DNA from: Gnetum montanum
Taxonomy: Eukaryota; Streptophyta; Gnetopsida; Gnetales; Gnetaceae
DNA: 62,000 nucleotides
Assembly (NCBI GenBank): GCA_015680685.1
Contig: MNCI01036774.1
Coordinates: 432,995-494,994, forward strand
Direction of reading: 5' to 3'
The notes beneath the pieces are model-generated. The model was not told where the DNA came from. It made no database searches and was given only the letters and a program-made list of their open reading frames with translations. A program made the position numbers and the translations under genes. This document shows, in pieces, positions 1 through 10,150 of this stretch. Within the stretch, counting starts at the first letter, position 1. The number at the start of each line of letters is the position of its first letter.

Positions 1-492
1 TGATTACGAGCATTTAAGTGTGACTGCTTGGTAGCCCAGTAGTGTAGCTAGGGGGATCTACGCTTGGTAACCCAGTGGCGTATTTGGGATCTACGCTTGG
101 TAATCCCAGTGGTGTACCTAGGCCTATGCTTGGTAGTCCCAATGGCAGTCGTGCACGAGGTCCAAGATGTGTACGGTTGATCAAGGAATCGGTTGCTCGT
201 CGCACTTAGGCTAGATTAGATTTCTTACTCTTTTCCTCTTAGCTTAGATTTAGTTAAATATTATTTTCCATTGCCATCAGGAGTAGTGTTAGAATTAGAA
301 CACATCATACACCTCATCTAGACTAAACCATACATGACATATGCAAAACTAGTCAAGGTGGGAAGACAGCGAACTGCGACCTAAGGCTAACTATCTAGAT
401 GCTACAACTAGTCCATCTGCGGAGTTCGACCGGATCGCGCGTGCGACGCTCGTTTCGTATGGTTGAGTGTAGGGGTACCTCGCCACTCATCA
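1..492 (+). mobile_element. 3' portion of an Athila-type gypsy LTR (5' end outside the window)
   Basis: The segment ends in the same terminal sequence (ggggtacc...gccactcatca) that closes every LTR of this family in the window. Its interior shares the R/U5 blocks of the complete LTRs, such as the tgtgtacggt and aaggaatcgg stretches. No primer-binding site follows the terminal CA at 492; AT-rich flanking DNA begins at once. It is therefore either the 3' LTR of an element lying to the left or a solo LTR. The LTR start is not in the window. Confidence 0.85.
24..160 (+). repeat. Four ~33-36-bp tandem repeats inside the LTR
   Basis: The core gcttggta(n)cccagtggngta starts at 26, 62, 95 and 128, giving spacings of 36, 33 and 33 bp. 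Because the period is close to a multiple of three, a minus-strand frame shows a repeated GLPSVDP-like peptide, which is a by-product and not a gene. Other LTRs of the family carry one unit of this block, so the array is an expansion specific to this copy. Confidence 0.75.
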
Positions 493-2020
493 ACTTTCAT
501 CTCATTAGATATATTACCAATGTAGCTTAAGAAAGTGAAACACTAGATTTATTTGCTTCAATGAAATTGCTTTTTTTTTAGAGAAGCCACATGCTAATTG
601 TAAATGGGTAACACTAAATTATATTTAGGCGATAAAGGTAGGGGAACCATATCTGTAATGCTAAAATGAAATTGTTTATTTGGGCCAAGAGGCCAACTAC
701 TAATCATAGAGCAGTAAAGCTAAATCATATTCTGTCCATGATGCTTAGGGAGCCTATCAGTAATACCAAAAAAAAAAAAAAGTATCTATTCATAACAGTT
801 GAGGAGAACTTATATGCAAAGTTAAATAATATTTTATCCATAAATCTAACATATTTGCTCCAAGCAAATTGGTAACTTCTATGTTTGCAACTTTGTATTG
901 GAATGCATAAGGAGATTTTAAAGAGCCAAGGAGCATGCATAGAAAACAACAATCCATGAGAATTCAAAAATATTTCGCAATACAATATTTATTATCCATA
1001 AAAATTCAGATATATTTTGCAACACAAGATTTATCTCAAAACTTAAAGTCAATTATACTTCTCATCATGCAATCACAATGATGTGACTAAAAGTGCTATG
1101 GAATGCATTGAATCTACTAAAATAGTGAATTGAATAATTTCCGATACAATAGATGAACTAAAATTCAATGCATTTTTGTAAAATTCTCTAGCTAAATTAT
1201 AAATATATATTTTAAATATATAACTAAGCTAATTAAATTTTAATTAAAAATTTGAAAAATTATTCAACTTAAATTTAAAAATCCTACACACTATTTATAT
1301 AAAATATAATATAATGAAATGTTTAAAATTGATCCTAAATAATTAATGAACTCTACCGTCATTCAAGTGTAAGACCTTGATTGTTGCAAGAGCATGCCGT
1401 ACTTTCTTTCCCATGAAGGGTACAAAATGCTACGGCCATTTCAGTTGTTATCGTGATGATCGAACACCCTTCTAAGATATTATCTAGTGACATTATTTCT
1501 CTACCATAAATAGGTTGTATTACGGTATGAAAATGCGTCACTATGGCAAAAATGTTAGGACGACTCTTCATTTCATTATGTAACTTAAGGGTGGTATCAT
1601 CGTTCGCATTAATATTGGGAAAGAAAATTTTATGACCTGAGGAGACAATAAAACATTTGTGGCGGTAGCCAAATTGAAATAAATATACCCTACAATAAAA
1701 GAATAAAATAAATAGCGATGAATCTGAAAAATATCCTATATAAGAAGGAAGCTTAAATTTTCGCTTATCTACCGTTAGTGCTAGCGTGCTACAACCGTTG
1801 TGAAAGGAGGTCTTGCATTCAAAACCAATATATAATCAGATCAGACATATATGGAATGCAGAAAACAGAAAGGAGAATTCTTAATAAGGCAATTTGAAAC
1901 ATAGCACAGATAGGGGAGACTGGAAAGCAACCGAGCATTCGAAGAAAGGTTTTTGAAAACATCAATCTATGGAAGGAAATTAATTAACAAAGAGCAGCGA
2001 AAAGTAAGAGTATTACTCAC
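493..2020. other. AT-rich intergenic stretch with no recognised gene
   Basis: This is AT-rich sequence, especially 1100-1340, without retroelement domains. An isolated 70-codon minus-strand reading frame at 1359-1571 matches no family I recognise and is not supported by anything around it. No repeat structure was seen. Confidence 0.5.
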
Positions 2021-2026
2021 ATGGGG

Positions 2027-2224
2027 ATTGGTGGAGCTATCCTTGCATTGAAGATGTTGATGTTCATGTTGAGCATGGAGTGAAAGAGTAGTAGCCAGTG
2101 AAGACTTGTTAGAGCGGTGGAAAGCAGAGGCACCATGTAAAGGTAGTTCTCCTCTTGCGGGAGACTGAGCAGGAGATAGCACTGTTCTGCCGAGAGCATC
2201 TCTGCTACTGCATGCTCCCATTTT
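2027..2224 (-). CDS. Possible first or internal exon of an unidentified host gene
   Basis: On the minus strand a frame of about 64 codons runs from an upstream Trp-Glu-His to ...IAPPIP and meets a strong plant 5' splice donor (CCCAT|GTGAGT) at about 2026. The peptide has ordinary protein composition, with a hydrophobic middle section (MVPLLSTALTSLHWLLLFHS, roughly residues 28-47) that could be a membrane segment. Local GC content is higher than in the flanks. I do not recognise the family, and I found no convincing partner exon towards position 1. A chance ORF remains possible. Confidence 0.22.
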
Positions 2225-2229
2225 CTTAA

Positions 2230-4230
2230 TTAATTAAGCTCCGATCAAATCCCAACTTCCCAACTTAAAACAAATGAAATGCAAGAAAATTAAAACTAAT
2301 GATCTGTTGCTGTGGGTTTAGCAAGCTGGGATCAGAATTCAGAAACCGAAATGCATGGGTAGCGAGGAAAGCAAAGCAAAAACCTACTGCAGGTTTAACT
2401 AGGAATCTGGGATCAGAAAGAGCAAAACCAAATTACTGATCTGGTGTGCGCTTAGAAAAGTGTGTAAGAAACAGTAATGAGCCTAGTTTGGCATATGCCA
2501 TTATACAACATATTCTGGTTTTGCATAAACGGACATTCTACATGGGTGTTAACAGTAATAGTTCTTGGCCTTAGGCAGTGAAGAAGATGCATGATCAACG
2601 GTTGCTGATTAAGAGGAATCTGTGGTCAGTCATGAAAAATTGCACTAATTGTGACGGAAATCACTGAATCAGCCATGCATGCAACTTACTAATCTAGGTT
2701 CGATACATTGAATTCATGTCCGTATTCGGCAGATCATGTGCTGCTTTTGCAAGCAGGGTCTCAAGCAGATAAGAATCGGGAAGAAGAGACGTACAAAATC
2801 ATGTCTCTTTCTTGGCTCCCAATTGGGAATCAAAATAATTGAATTTTTTGTTGGGCAGGCACAAGAAACAAAGAAGGCCGCCCATTGTGCAACTTTTTTA
2901 GGCCTCCACAGTTGGGTTTGCAGAAGCAGCCAGTATATGCCAACCAAGCTTATACAGTAGAGTCTAATTAAGCCTGTAAGTTGTGACACGTTTCTTTTAT
3001 CACATGTTTTGTCATAGTATATCCACTGGTGCATGTCTGCAACTTGTTTTCCTTGTCTGCTTCTACTAAAGTTTTAGGGCAAGATTCTTTTCATGGCAGG
3101 TTGTGTGTGTTTTATGTGACTTATTTCTACAAGAGAATCATAACTTTTTTAATGGAATTGTTGGAATTTACGGGCTTATGGGTTAACCGTTTTATCACAA
3201 TTTACAATGATCTGACAGTGGCCATTTAGCGATTCTCGTTCCGAGTTGGATTTTCACATATTTACCGAGGTTGAAAGGGGTTGCCAACAACTCACCATGA
3301 TGATACTGGTGCTTCACCATGATATACGTGTATTTATTTACTTTTAACTCTCTATGGTTTTTCTTAACTCAAACCAAACCAAACCAAATAGGCTTGTTAC
3401 AAATTCCTGGCTCAAGCTTTCAATGTTAAAGCTCGAGCTAAATTTATCGGCTAAGTGGTTGGTAAGTTGCATGCGTCAAAGCTGTTCACAGTATTGACAA
3501 GTCATTAATCATTTTCATCATTTCGTTGCTTGTCCGTGAATATGGATTAACCAATTAATGTAGGTTATAGATTTCACGTGGATTCACTCTAGTTAATTCC
3601 TGTACACGTCATGTAGTCCTCAACTTATGTTTGTGCATGTAGGAGACAAATTTAATGAACTTTGAGAACTTCACGTCATTTTCAGGGAGAGTCCCTGATG
3701 TTTTTAGACTTTGAGCCACTCTTTAGACTACAGAAACGGCCAGCAGACTGTTAACACAGATAAATACTTGACACGTATACACAATTGAGCAGGTATTCAT
3801 ATTAATACTCTTCAGACACTGGACGGAACGGTAGAGAGTGACATAGAGCTTATCTGAAAACTTTGGGGCCCAAGCCCCTCACCCCCACGTCTCTTTTATC
3901 TTATCCCATGCCCACAACTTTTATGTCACTCTTAGGCTACTTTTATGTCACTCTTAGGCTAGGCTATAGATACAGCCTCCCAGGAATGTAAGGCATCTTA
4001 TGCCTATTGGTTAGACATTCTAAATGCCCCAGGGTCGACCACAGCTAACTCCCTAGAAATTTGATCCCAATAGCTAGGCCTCTCTACAATGAACCCCAAA
4101 GTTAGGGTGAGCAAGTTGACTTAGAGAGGGTGAATCATCTTAACACAACATGAGTGCACCTCACCTTGGTCCTATTGAAAAAGGCCCCATAAACACTTGG
4201 GTGCCCCATAACATGACCATCATTGAGCCA
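2230..4230. other. Non-coding, apparently low-copy flank
   Basis: About 2 kb with mixed composition. A reading frame pair at 2714-3034 (both strands) has no recognisable domain. A short aaccaaaccaaacc run lies near 3371. From about 3850 the sequence changes to GC-richer, cccc-rich DNA that leads into the tandem repeats at 4235. No gene or mobile element signature was identified. Confidence 0.5.
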
Positions 4231-4234
4231 TAGT

Positions 4235-4618
4235 GACATCACACATAACTACAGTGGGAGGGTGCTACCTCCATCAAAAGAGGGAGACACAACCACAACG
4301 ACCTCACCCCAAAAGCTACTGTGCTTTCTCAGGGTGCTACTTGTTTGTGAGAGGGAGTGATCGTGAAATCACCAAAAACAACTATGGGAGGGTGCTACCT
4401 CCAAGTTCTAAGAGAGCCATTCAATAGCTACATCACCCCAAAGGCAGTTGCCTAACAGTGCTACCTATGTAGGTGTGAGGGGGCGATTGCGACATCACCC
4501 AAAGCAGCATTAGTAGAGGGGTGCGACCACCATGCATATAGTGAGAGCCACAATGACAACATCACCCCTAAAGCTGCAATGGGAGTGTGACACCACCTCA
4601 AGATAGGGAGGGAGCTAC
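4235..4618. repeat. Six degenerate ~64-bp tandem repeats
   Basis: Units begin at the motif gacatcaccccaaa (variously mutated) at about 4235, 4300, 4365, 4429, 4491 and 4555, with spacings of 65, 65, 64, 62 and 64 bp. Each unit continues with a gggagggtgctacctcc block and an agagggag tail. This is a small, old minisatellite just upstream of the copia relic. No coding role is apparent. Confidence 0.85.
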
Positions 4619-4636
4619 ATTGTACACTTGGGACCC

Positions 4637-4735
4637 TCTGGGAGGTTTTGTCTTGGGTGTGTTTTCACACCTCACCCCAACTCCCTCTGAGAGGTTTGTC
4701 CAGGGTGTGTTTTCACACCTCACCCAACCGAAAAT
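4637..4735. repeat. Two-copy ~49-bp tandem repeat
   Basis: The block ctctgggaggttttgtc...gtgtgttttcacacctcaccc starts at about 4635 and again at about 4684. The inner gtgttttcacac is itself nearly palindromic. It follows directly on the 64-bp array and has a different unit. Confidence 0.7.
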
Positions 4736-4744
4736 CGAGAGGGA

Positions 4745-5095
4745 GCTTTTAATTGTCTGGGATTTTTGCACCCAAGAATTTTTCTTTTCATATATATGGG
4801 TTATAAAATGATATTTTTTCACACCCCAAAGGGACACATAAAACCTTAGGGGCCCCATATTATATACATAATAGTAGAAAATTGAGGTGTCAACTGGTTG
4901 ACACTCGGGGTGTCAACACCTCAAAATACAAAACTCAATCCTCCAAAAATTCAAGATTAACATATATACATACACCTCCCTTCGGGAGGGTTGTCACTGT
5001 TCGGGATTTTTCAATTTATAATATATGATTATAAAATGATACTTTTTCACACCCCAAAGGTGGAGCCCCATAAAACCTTGGGGGCCCCATAGCAC
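4745..5095. repeat. Direct repeat of a ~100-bp block, two copies ~230 bp apart
   Basis: Copy one (about 4757-4860) and copy two (about 5000-5095) share gggatttttnca, ttataaaatgata, ttttcacaccccaaagg, cataaaacctt and ggggccccata in the same order. The second copy ends about 40 bp before the copia primer-binding site. The repeats may belong to the LTR of that element, but I could not define LTR termini. Confidence 0.65.
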
Positions 5096-5136
5096 ATCAT
5101 CTTATCTTCAACTTTTAAAGATGAACCTTTGATAAG

Positions 5137-5148
5137 TAGTATTAGAGT
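5137..5148 (+). other. Decayed tRNA-iMet primer-binding site of copia relic 1
   Basis: tagtattagagt matches the canonical tggtatcagagc at 9 of 12 positions; all three differences are transitions. It lies 33 bp before the gag start codon, as expected for a short copia leader. The matching 5' LTR end upstream could not be placed. Confidence 0.5.
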
Positions 5149-5180
5149 TGAGAAGTTGCTAAAGAGAAGGTAAAAAAAAA

Positions 5181-6130
5181 ATGGCCTCCAAGGATATTCC
5201 CAAGTACTTTGTTATTTTTAATGGGTCTCAAGATTTCTCTCATTGGTATCATTTGGTCATGTCTCTATTACAAGTTGATAAGGTTTGGTCTTATGTTGAA
5301 AATGGTCTTATAATTTCTCCTAATGTCAATGCTTTAACTATAAAACAAAATGGGCAATTCAATAGAGATATTAAGTTAGATGTTTTTGCTAAGATAATTA
5401 TTTGTACAAGTTGTACTGAGGTCATTAATGCTAAAATTATAATTAAAAATACCTCTAAATCATGTTGGGATACCCTTCAAAAAAAGTATAAGGGTAATGA
5501 GACCAATAGAAAAATTAAGAAGGTAAAGTAATGATAGAGTTTGAAAACATGAAAGTTCAAAGAGGTAAGCCACTTGAACATTTCCTTGAAAGGCTCAATC
5601 TATGTTATAGGAATCTTGAAAAATATAATTACAATTACTCCATGCAACAAAAGGTGCACAAAGTCATGGAAATGTTATATGATGACTATAGATTTGTCAA
5701 TGTCATTAAAACCATAGCTTAAACAAAATACCTCTTTACTTATACCTCCAAGAGTTCAAGAAATTCTTTATCATCTAGGTAAGATAATGCCTATGTAGTT
5801 CAAAATTCAAGAGGAGGTAGAGGCCAAGCAAGAAGAGGAATAGGAAAATAAATTACCAAAGGAGTAAAGCATTATCTCAAAAGAGGCAGTCATCAAATTT
5901 CAGAAGAAGAGGAAGCAACCCAAGAGGAAGAAGAGAAGGTGGAAAATCCAACTTCCAACCAAGGAGCAACACATTTGCACCATCTTCATCAATTCCATGG
6001 TGTAAGTCTTGTAATAAGAAAGGTCACATGGAAGATAAGTGTTAGTAAAAAATGGGATTTCAAAACCTTACCATTGAAAAAGACAATAGTCAAATACAAT
6101 AAGAAGATTCTTCATCATCCCAAGACAAAG
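5181..6130 (+). pseudogene. gag: Ty1/copia gag (relic 1), broken
   Basis: The gene would encode the nucleocapsid polyprotein that packages element RNA. Translation starts MASKDIPKYFVIFNGSQDF and carries the copia gag (UBN2-type) pattern, including SHWYHLVMSLL, a CWDTLQKKY block and LEHFLERLNLCYRNL. The frame is broken near 5530 and again after 5720. A zinc knuckle of canonical CX2CX4HX4C form (C-K-S-C ... G-H ... K-C) is encoded at 6001-6042. The A10 run before the ATG and the nearby PBS support this start. Confidence 0.85.
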
Positions 6131-6159
6131 GTAAGCTAGTATGTAATAGCTCTAACTCT

Positions 6160-6600
6160 AATTTTGTTACTTTCTATATGTCTAAGAAAATTAGTTGTGC
6201 TTGGATAATTGTTAGTGGTTGTAGCAATCATATGACTCCTTATAAAGAATGTTTCATAGAGTATAAGGATGATAAGAGTCTTATGTCAATCAAAGTAGGT
6301 GATGGGGCTTATCTAAAAATTGAAGGTATTCGAAAGTGTTAAATTATTCTTAATAATGATTATCCCATCCATGTTCATGATATATTATGTACCTTAATTA
6401 TCTAATCCTCTTCTTTTAGTTGGTCAAATGTCAAAAAAATAAAACAAAGTTACCTTTGAGAATGATGGATGCATCATCTCAAATAGTTATGGTCTAGTAT
6501 CAAAGGTTTCTATGTTAGAAACTTAGCTCTATTGTTTTGGAGTAATGCACTCCACTCATGTAAATTCAAGTCAAGAGCTCTCAAAGCATGATATGATAAG
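6160..6600 (+). pseudogene. Copia aspartic protease (relic 1), catalytic Asp lost
   Basis: At 6196-6240 the frame reads CAWIIVSGCSNHMTP. Copia proteases have D-S-G at the active site; here codon 6211-6213 is GTT (Val) in place of the catalytic Asp, so this copy could not process its polyprotein. Stops follow within the next 150 bp. The position between the zinc knuckle and GAG-pre-integrase is the normal copia order. Confidence 0.8.
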
Positions 6601-7530
6601 ATTGTGACATTGAAGGCTTGGTCATGCCTCCTCCAACCTCCTTAAGTTGATCAAGAATCAAGCAACCATTGGAGTCAAATTTCAAAAAGCCCCTCAAGAG
6701 GTATGTGACACATGTCAAAAGAGTAAGCAAAAGGCACTTCCACATTATAATACAAGTGAGAGGAGTAAAAAACTTTGGAGTTGATCCACATAGATGTTGT
6801 GGATTTAATGCCCACTATTTCTCATAGAGAAGGTAAATATTTCTTGGTGGTTGATGATTTTTCTAGGTACACATGGACCTACATCCTTCATTTCAAAGAT
6901 GAAATATTTAGTGTCTTTCAAAATTCAAGAAATTGATGGAGAATAGACTTGGCTAAAAAATTAAATTCATAAGGAGTGATAAAGGAGGTAAATTTGTAAA
7001 TTATCATTTTGATAAATTTTGTATAAATCATGGCATATCAAAACAAACCACATGTAGGTATGAACCATAAATAAATGAAGTGGCTGAGAGGAAAAATGAT
7101 GTAATCCAAGAGATGTGTAGATGTTTGTTGAAGAATGCCTCCCTTTCTAATTCCAATTAAAATGATGTAATTCACATGGCCACTTATATTCTTAATAGGC
7201 CAATTACATCCACCATAGGTGAGAAGACTTCCTATGAATTATTGTATGGCAAGATACCAAATCTCTCCCATCTCAAAGTTTTTGAATGTGTATGCTATGT
7301 GATGATCCCCAATGATCTTGTGGTAAAGCTAGATGATAGAAGGAGGAATTACATCTTTTATGGATATGATTCCGAGAAAAGTGGCTATAAATGTATTGAT
7401 CCAGTTGAGAAGAAGTGACATGTATTAAGGAGTGTAATATTTAATGAGCAAACCTTAGGATTTGACTCATTCTACAACAATGAAGAAGATAAGAAGAAGA
7501 AGAAAGATGACCTCCTCTAATTGCTCTATG
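6600..7530 (+). pseudogene. Copia GAG-pre-integrase and integrase (relic 1), truncated at 3' end
   Basis: Contains the H...C..C pre-integrase pattern (LGHASSNLLKL ... CDTCQKSK), then the integrase core: first Asp in ELIHIDVVDLM, second in RSDKGGKF, Glu in NEVAERKNDVI. It continues into the typical tail (YILNRPITST, KVFECVCYVMIPND, RRRNYIFYGYDSEKSGYKC). Several stops and frameshifts break it. The reading ends at about 7530, directly against the LTR of copia relic 2, so reverse transcriptase and RNase H are absent. Confidence 0.88.
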
Positions 7531-7534
7531 GTAG

Positions 7535-7782
7535 TGTTAGAAAATGAATCAAGTGAAAAAACACAAGAATAGGAAAAACAAGCACACACAGAGCATAGAA
7601 TTTTTGTGGTTCAGCAAGATTGCCTCTAATTCACGGCCACACTAGAATTTCATTATATATTTTTCATATTACAATTACAAAAGAGTTTCGGAACATTACA
7701 TAAATATGCATCAAAAAATCATCTGTAACTAAAATTGGCCCATGACCCAATGATCTAGATTATTCGCCACATGACTCCAACA
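7535..7782 (-). mobile_element. 3' LTR of copia relic 2 (248 bp, reverse)
   Basis: On the minus strand it runs TGTTGGAGTCATGTGG ... CATTTTCTAACA, i.e. TG...CA termini. A purine tract abuts its inner end, followed by RNase H coding sequence in the same orientation. A matching 5' LTR was not found at the other end of the element (about 24.7 kb). The short length is normal for copia. Confidence 0.75.
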
Positions 7783-7797
7783 ATTTCCCACTTGGAG
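7783..7797 (-). other. Polypurine tract of copia relic 2
   Basis: The minus strand reads ccaagtgggaaat immediately before the LTR terminus. It would prime plus-strand synthesis. Purine content and exact abutment to the TG of the LTR support the call. Confidence 0.65.
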
Positions 7798-7859
7798 ACT
7801 GATCTAAGAAAAAAAACTTTTGCAACCTTGCTTCTCCCATGTACACCATCAACTCCTAG

Positions 7860-8590
7860 TGTGGAACCTCCTCATCACTAACCATGGAGGCCTGTTAAGG
7901 TCATGCAGAGCCTCAACTTAGTAGTAGTGACCACCTTTGTCAACATGTCTAGAGGGTTCTTTGACCTAGGAATCTTCCTCAAGAGTAATGTCGCATCATC
8001 TATCAACCCACATATATGATGATATTCGAATTGAATATTTTTAGATCTGGAATGAAAAATTGGATCTCTAGCTAAATGGATGGCACTCTAACTATCACTG
8101 AAAAGCTCGATGCTATCCGACGTCTTACCCAACTCTCTTAAAAGACCCTTTAACCAAATCATCTCCTTTCCAACTTTTGATATAGCTATAGATTTTGCTT
8201 CTATGGTTGAGAGAGCAACACTCTTCTGAAGTTAAGACATCCAACTCACAGTAGTACTACCCATAGTGAAAATATAACTAGTGGTACTCTTCCTGCTATC
8301 CCAATCACCTCCCAAATCTACATGAGAAAAACCCTATAGAGTAATGTTGCTCCTTATAAAACAAAGTGTCATACCTGAAGTTCCTTTAAGATATCTCAAG
8401 AGCCACTTTATAGCTTCCCAATGCTCATGTTCTAGATTAGAGATGAACTTGCTAACAACTTCCACTGCATGTGCTATGTCAGGCCTAGTACAGATCATAG
8501 CATACATCAAACTTCCAAATAAAAGGGAGAGAAAACAACATCTCTTCAACTTCCGACCATTCAACTTTTGTAATGATTGATCCTTCAACT
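7860..8590 (-). pseudogene. Copia RNase H and RT C-terminus (relic 2)
   Basis: Minus-strand frame from about 8588: SLMYAMICTRPDIAHAVEVV, HWEAIKWLLRYLKGT, then DLGGDWDSRKSTTSYIFTMG, WMSQLQKSVALSTIEAKSIA, and the end block H(H)ICGLIDD... TKVVTTTKLRLCM. This is the normal end of a copia polyprotein (RT C-terminus then RNase H). Stop codons are scattered (for example in a Ser-Asp-Ser-Glu run). The body of RT, including the YVDD box, is missing upstream. Confidence 0.85.
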
Positions 8591-8660
8591 TTCAAACCTT
8601 CAATTTCCAAGGAACAGCTAACCCTTTAACTTTCATGGAATGGCCCTTCAACTTCTAAGG
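8545..8660. repeat. Degenerate ttcaactt repeat at the RT deletion point
   Basis: Six spaced copies of ttcaacttyc (about 8548, 8560, 8583, 8598, 8623, 8647), 12 to 25 bp apart, lie where RT should be. The region joins RT N-terminal sequence (8690-9000) to RT C-terminal sequence (8588 downwards), so it marks an internal deletion filled with, or mediated by, short repeats. Confidence 0.5.
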
Positions 8661-8689
8661 AATACAAAGGAACAACAACAACCAGAAAA

Positions 8690-9330
8690 AGAATTTGGAT
8701 CACCATGCAAGAAAGTAGTTTTGTCATCTAACTACTCTAGATGCAAATCATTAGTAGCCACAATACTGAGCACTAATCTAATGATAGTCAACTTTACTAC
8801 AAGAGAGAAAATCTCTATGTAGTCAATTCCTCTTTTCTATTGGAAATCCTTAACTACTAGCCTTGCCTTATATTTTTTGCTACCATAATGTTCTTCCTTA
8901 ACCCTGTACACCCACTTATTTTGCAATGCCCTCTTTCCTTCTGGCAACTTAGTTAGTGTTCATGTCATATTCTTTTAGAGTGACTTCATCTCATCTCTCA
9001 TAGCTAACTCCTACTTGACAGAATTTGTTGCCTGAATTGCTTCATCAAAACATTATGGTTCCCTAGCATTAGCCAAAAGTAAATAATGTAACATGGGAGA
9101 CTACCTATTTCTAGGCTTTGGTGTTCTAGCAGACCTTCTCAACTAAGGCTCTAGTGTAACTATTTTTGACTCAACTTTCACTTCATATTTAGCTATCCTA
9201 TTTTTAGGATTTTCTTGAATCCTTCCAACTACATCCCTCTTAGATATCTCTTCCAATTCAACCTTCTGACTTTTCTTTTCCTGCTTCCCTACACTATTAG
9301 ATTCTAATTCAGACCTATCCTTGTACACCA
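8690..9330 (-). pseudogene. Copia RT N-terminus and IN-RT linker (relic 2)
   Basis: Minus strand reads LPEGKRALQNKWVYRVKEE, KYKARLVVKDFQ, KRGIDYIEIFSLVVKLTIIR, TNDLHLE*LDDKTTFLHGD, which is the opening part of copia reverse transcriptase. Upstream lies the charged, low-complexity linker with LRRSARTPKPRNR. At least six in-frame stops are present. Downstream the RT palm is deleted. Confidence 0.85.
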
Positions 9331-10150
9331 CATGTTCATTAAAAGTGACATCCTTGTGCCTTATAATTTTTCTATTTTGATCATCCCAAAAATGATAACC
9401 AAAATAATCAAAACCATAGCCAATAAAATAACATTTCCTAGCTTTAGGATCAAGTTTATCTCAAGCATCAGAACCTAAGTGCACATTTGATACACAATCA
9501 AAAACTTTTAAATGTGAGAAGTTTATTGCCTTTCCTGACCATTCCTCCTTAGGTATGTTAAAGTCCAATAGAACTAAAGGTCCTCAATTTATGAGATAGG
9601 TTGTTGTGCTAACTGCATCTACCCAAAACATCTTTGGTAGTTCAAAAGATATCCTCATGCTTCTAGCTCTCTCATTCAAGGTCTTGTTCATTCTCTCAAC
9701 AACACCATTCTATTCCAGTGTTCCAAGAACCATCTTAATCATTCTAATCCCATTTTTAAAACAAAAATCCTTAAACTCTAGACTATCATAATCCCCTTCA
9801 GTATTGGACCTCAAACACTTGACTTCCAAATCAATTTGGTTCTCCACTTCTACCTTCTACCTTTTAAATGTGGAAAACACATCAAATTTATTCTTAAGAA
9901 AATAAACCCAAACCTTTCTAGTGGAATCGTCAATGAATGTGACATGATAGCATGAGCCACCAAGGGAACTCACTGGGGTTGGTCCCCATACATCTGTATA
10001 TACTAGTTCCAACTTCTTGGTCTTTGATGTTCTTCCAACTTTTAAGAAACTGACTCTTTTTTGCTTCCCATAAACACATCCTTCACATAAATCAACATCA
10101 ATAGACTTCAAGTTTGATAATCTTCCCTATGAAGCTAGCAACTTCATTTC
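9331..10150 (-). pseudogene. Copia integrase (relic 2), left half of a gene split by element B
   Basis: Minus strand: CEGCVYGKQKRVSFLKVGR (end of the pre-integrase zinc domain), ELVYTDVWGP (first catalytic Asp), FIDDSTRKVWVYFLKNK, RSNTEGDY (second Asp replaced by Asn), GVVERMNKTLNERARSM (catalytic Glu kept), LDPKARKCYFIGYGFDYFGY. At 10150 the frame is cut by the LTR of element B and resumes at 23505 after a 5-bp target duplication (ATTTC / ATTCC). Confidence 0.88.

Noticed and set aside
1359-1571. 70-codon minus-strand frame as the next exon of the 2.0-2.2 kb candidate
   Set aside because: No acceptor-donor pair in phase could be placed and the peptide resembles nothing I know.
2714-3034. 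106-codon minus-strand frame with Cys and Trp
   Set aside because: No domain recognised, an overlapping frame exists on the other strand, and no start or splice context supports it.
4235-4618. Regular repeats with spacers, CRISPR-like at first sight
   Set aside because: The units are contiguous, diverged 64-bp repeats without constant repeat/variable spacer structure, and the genome is eukaryotic.
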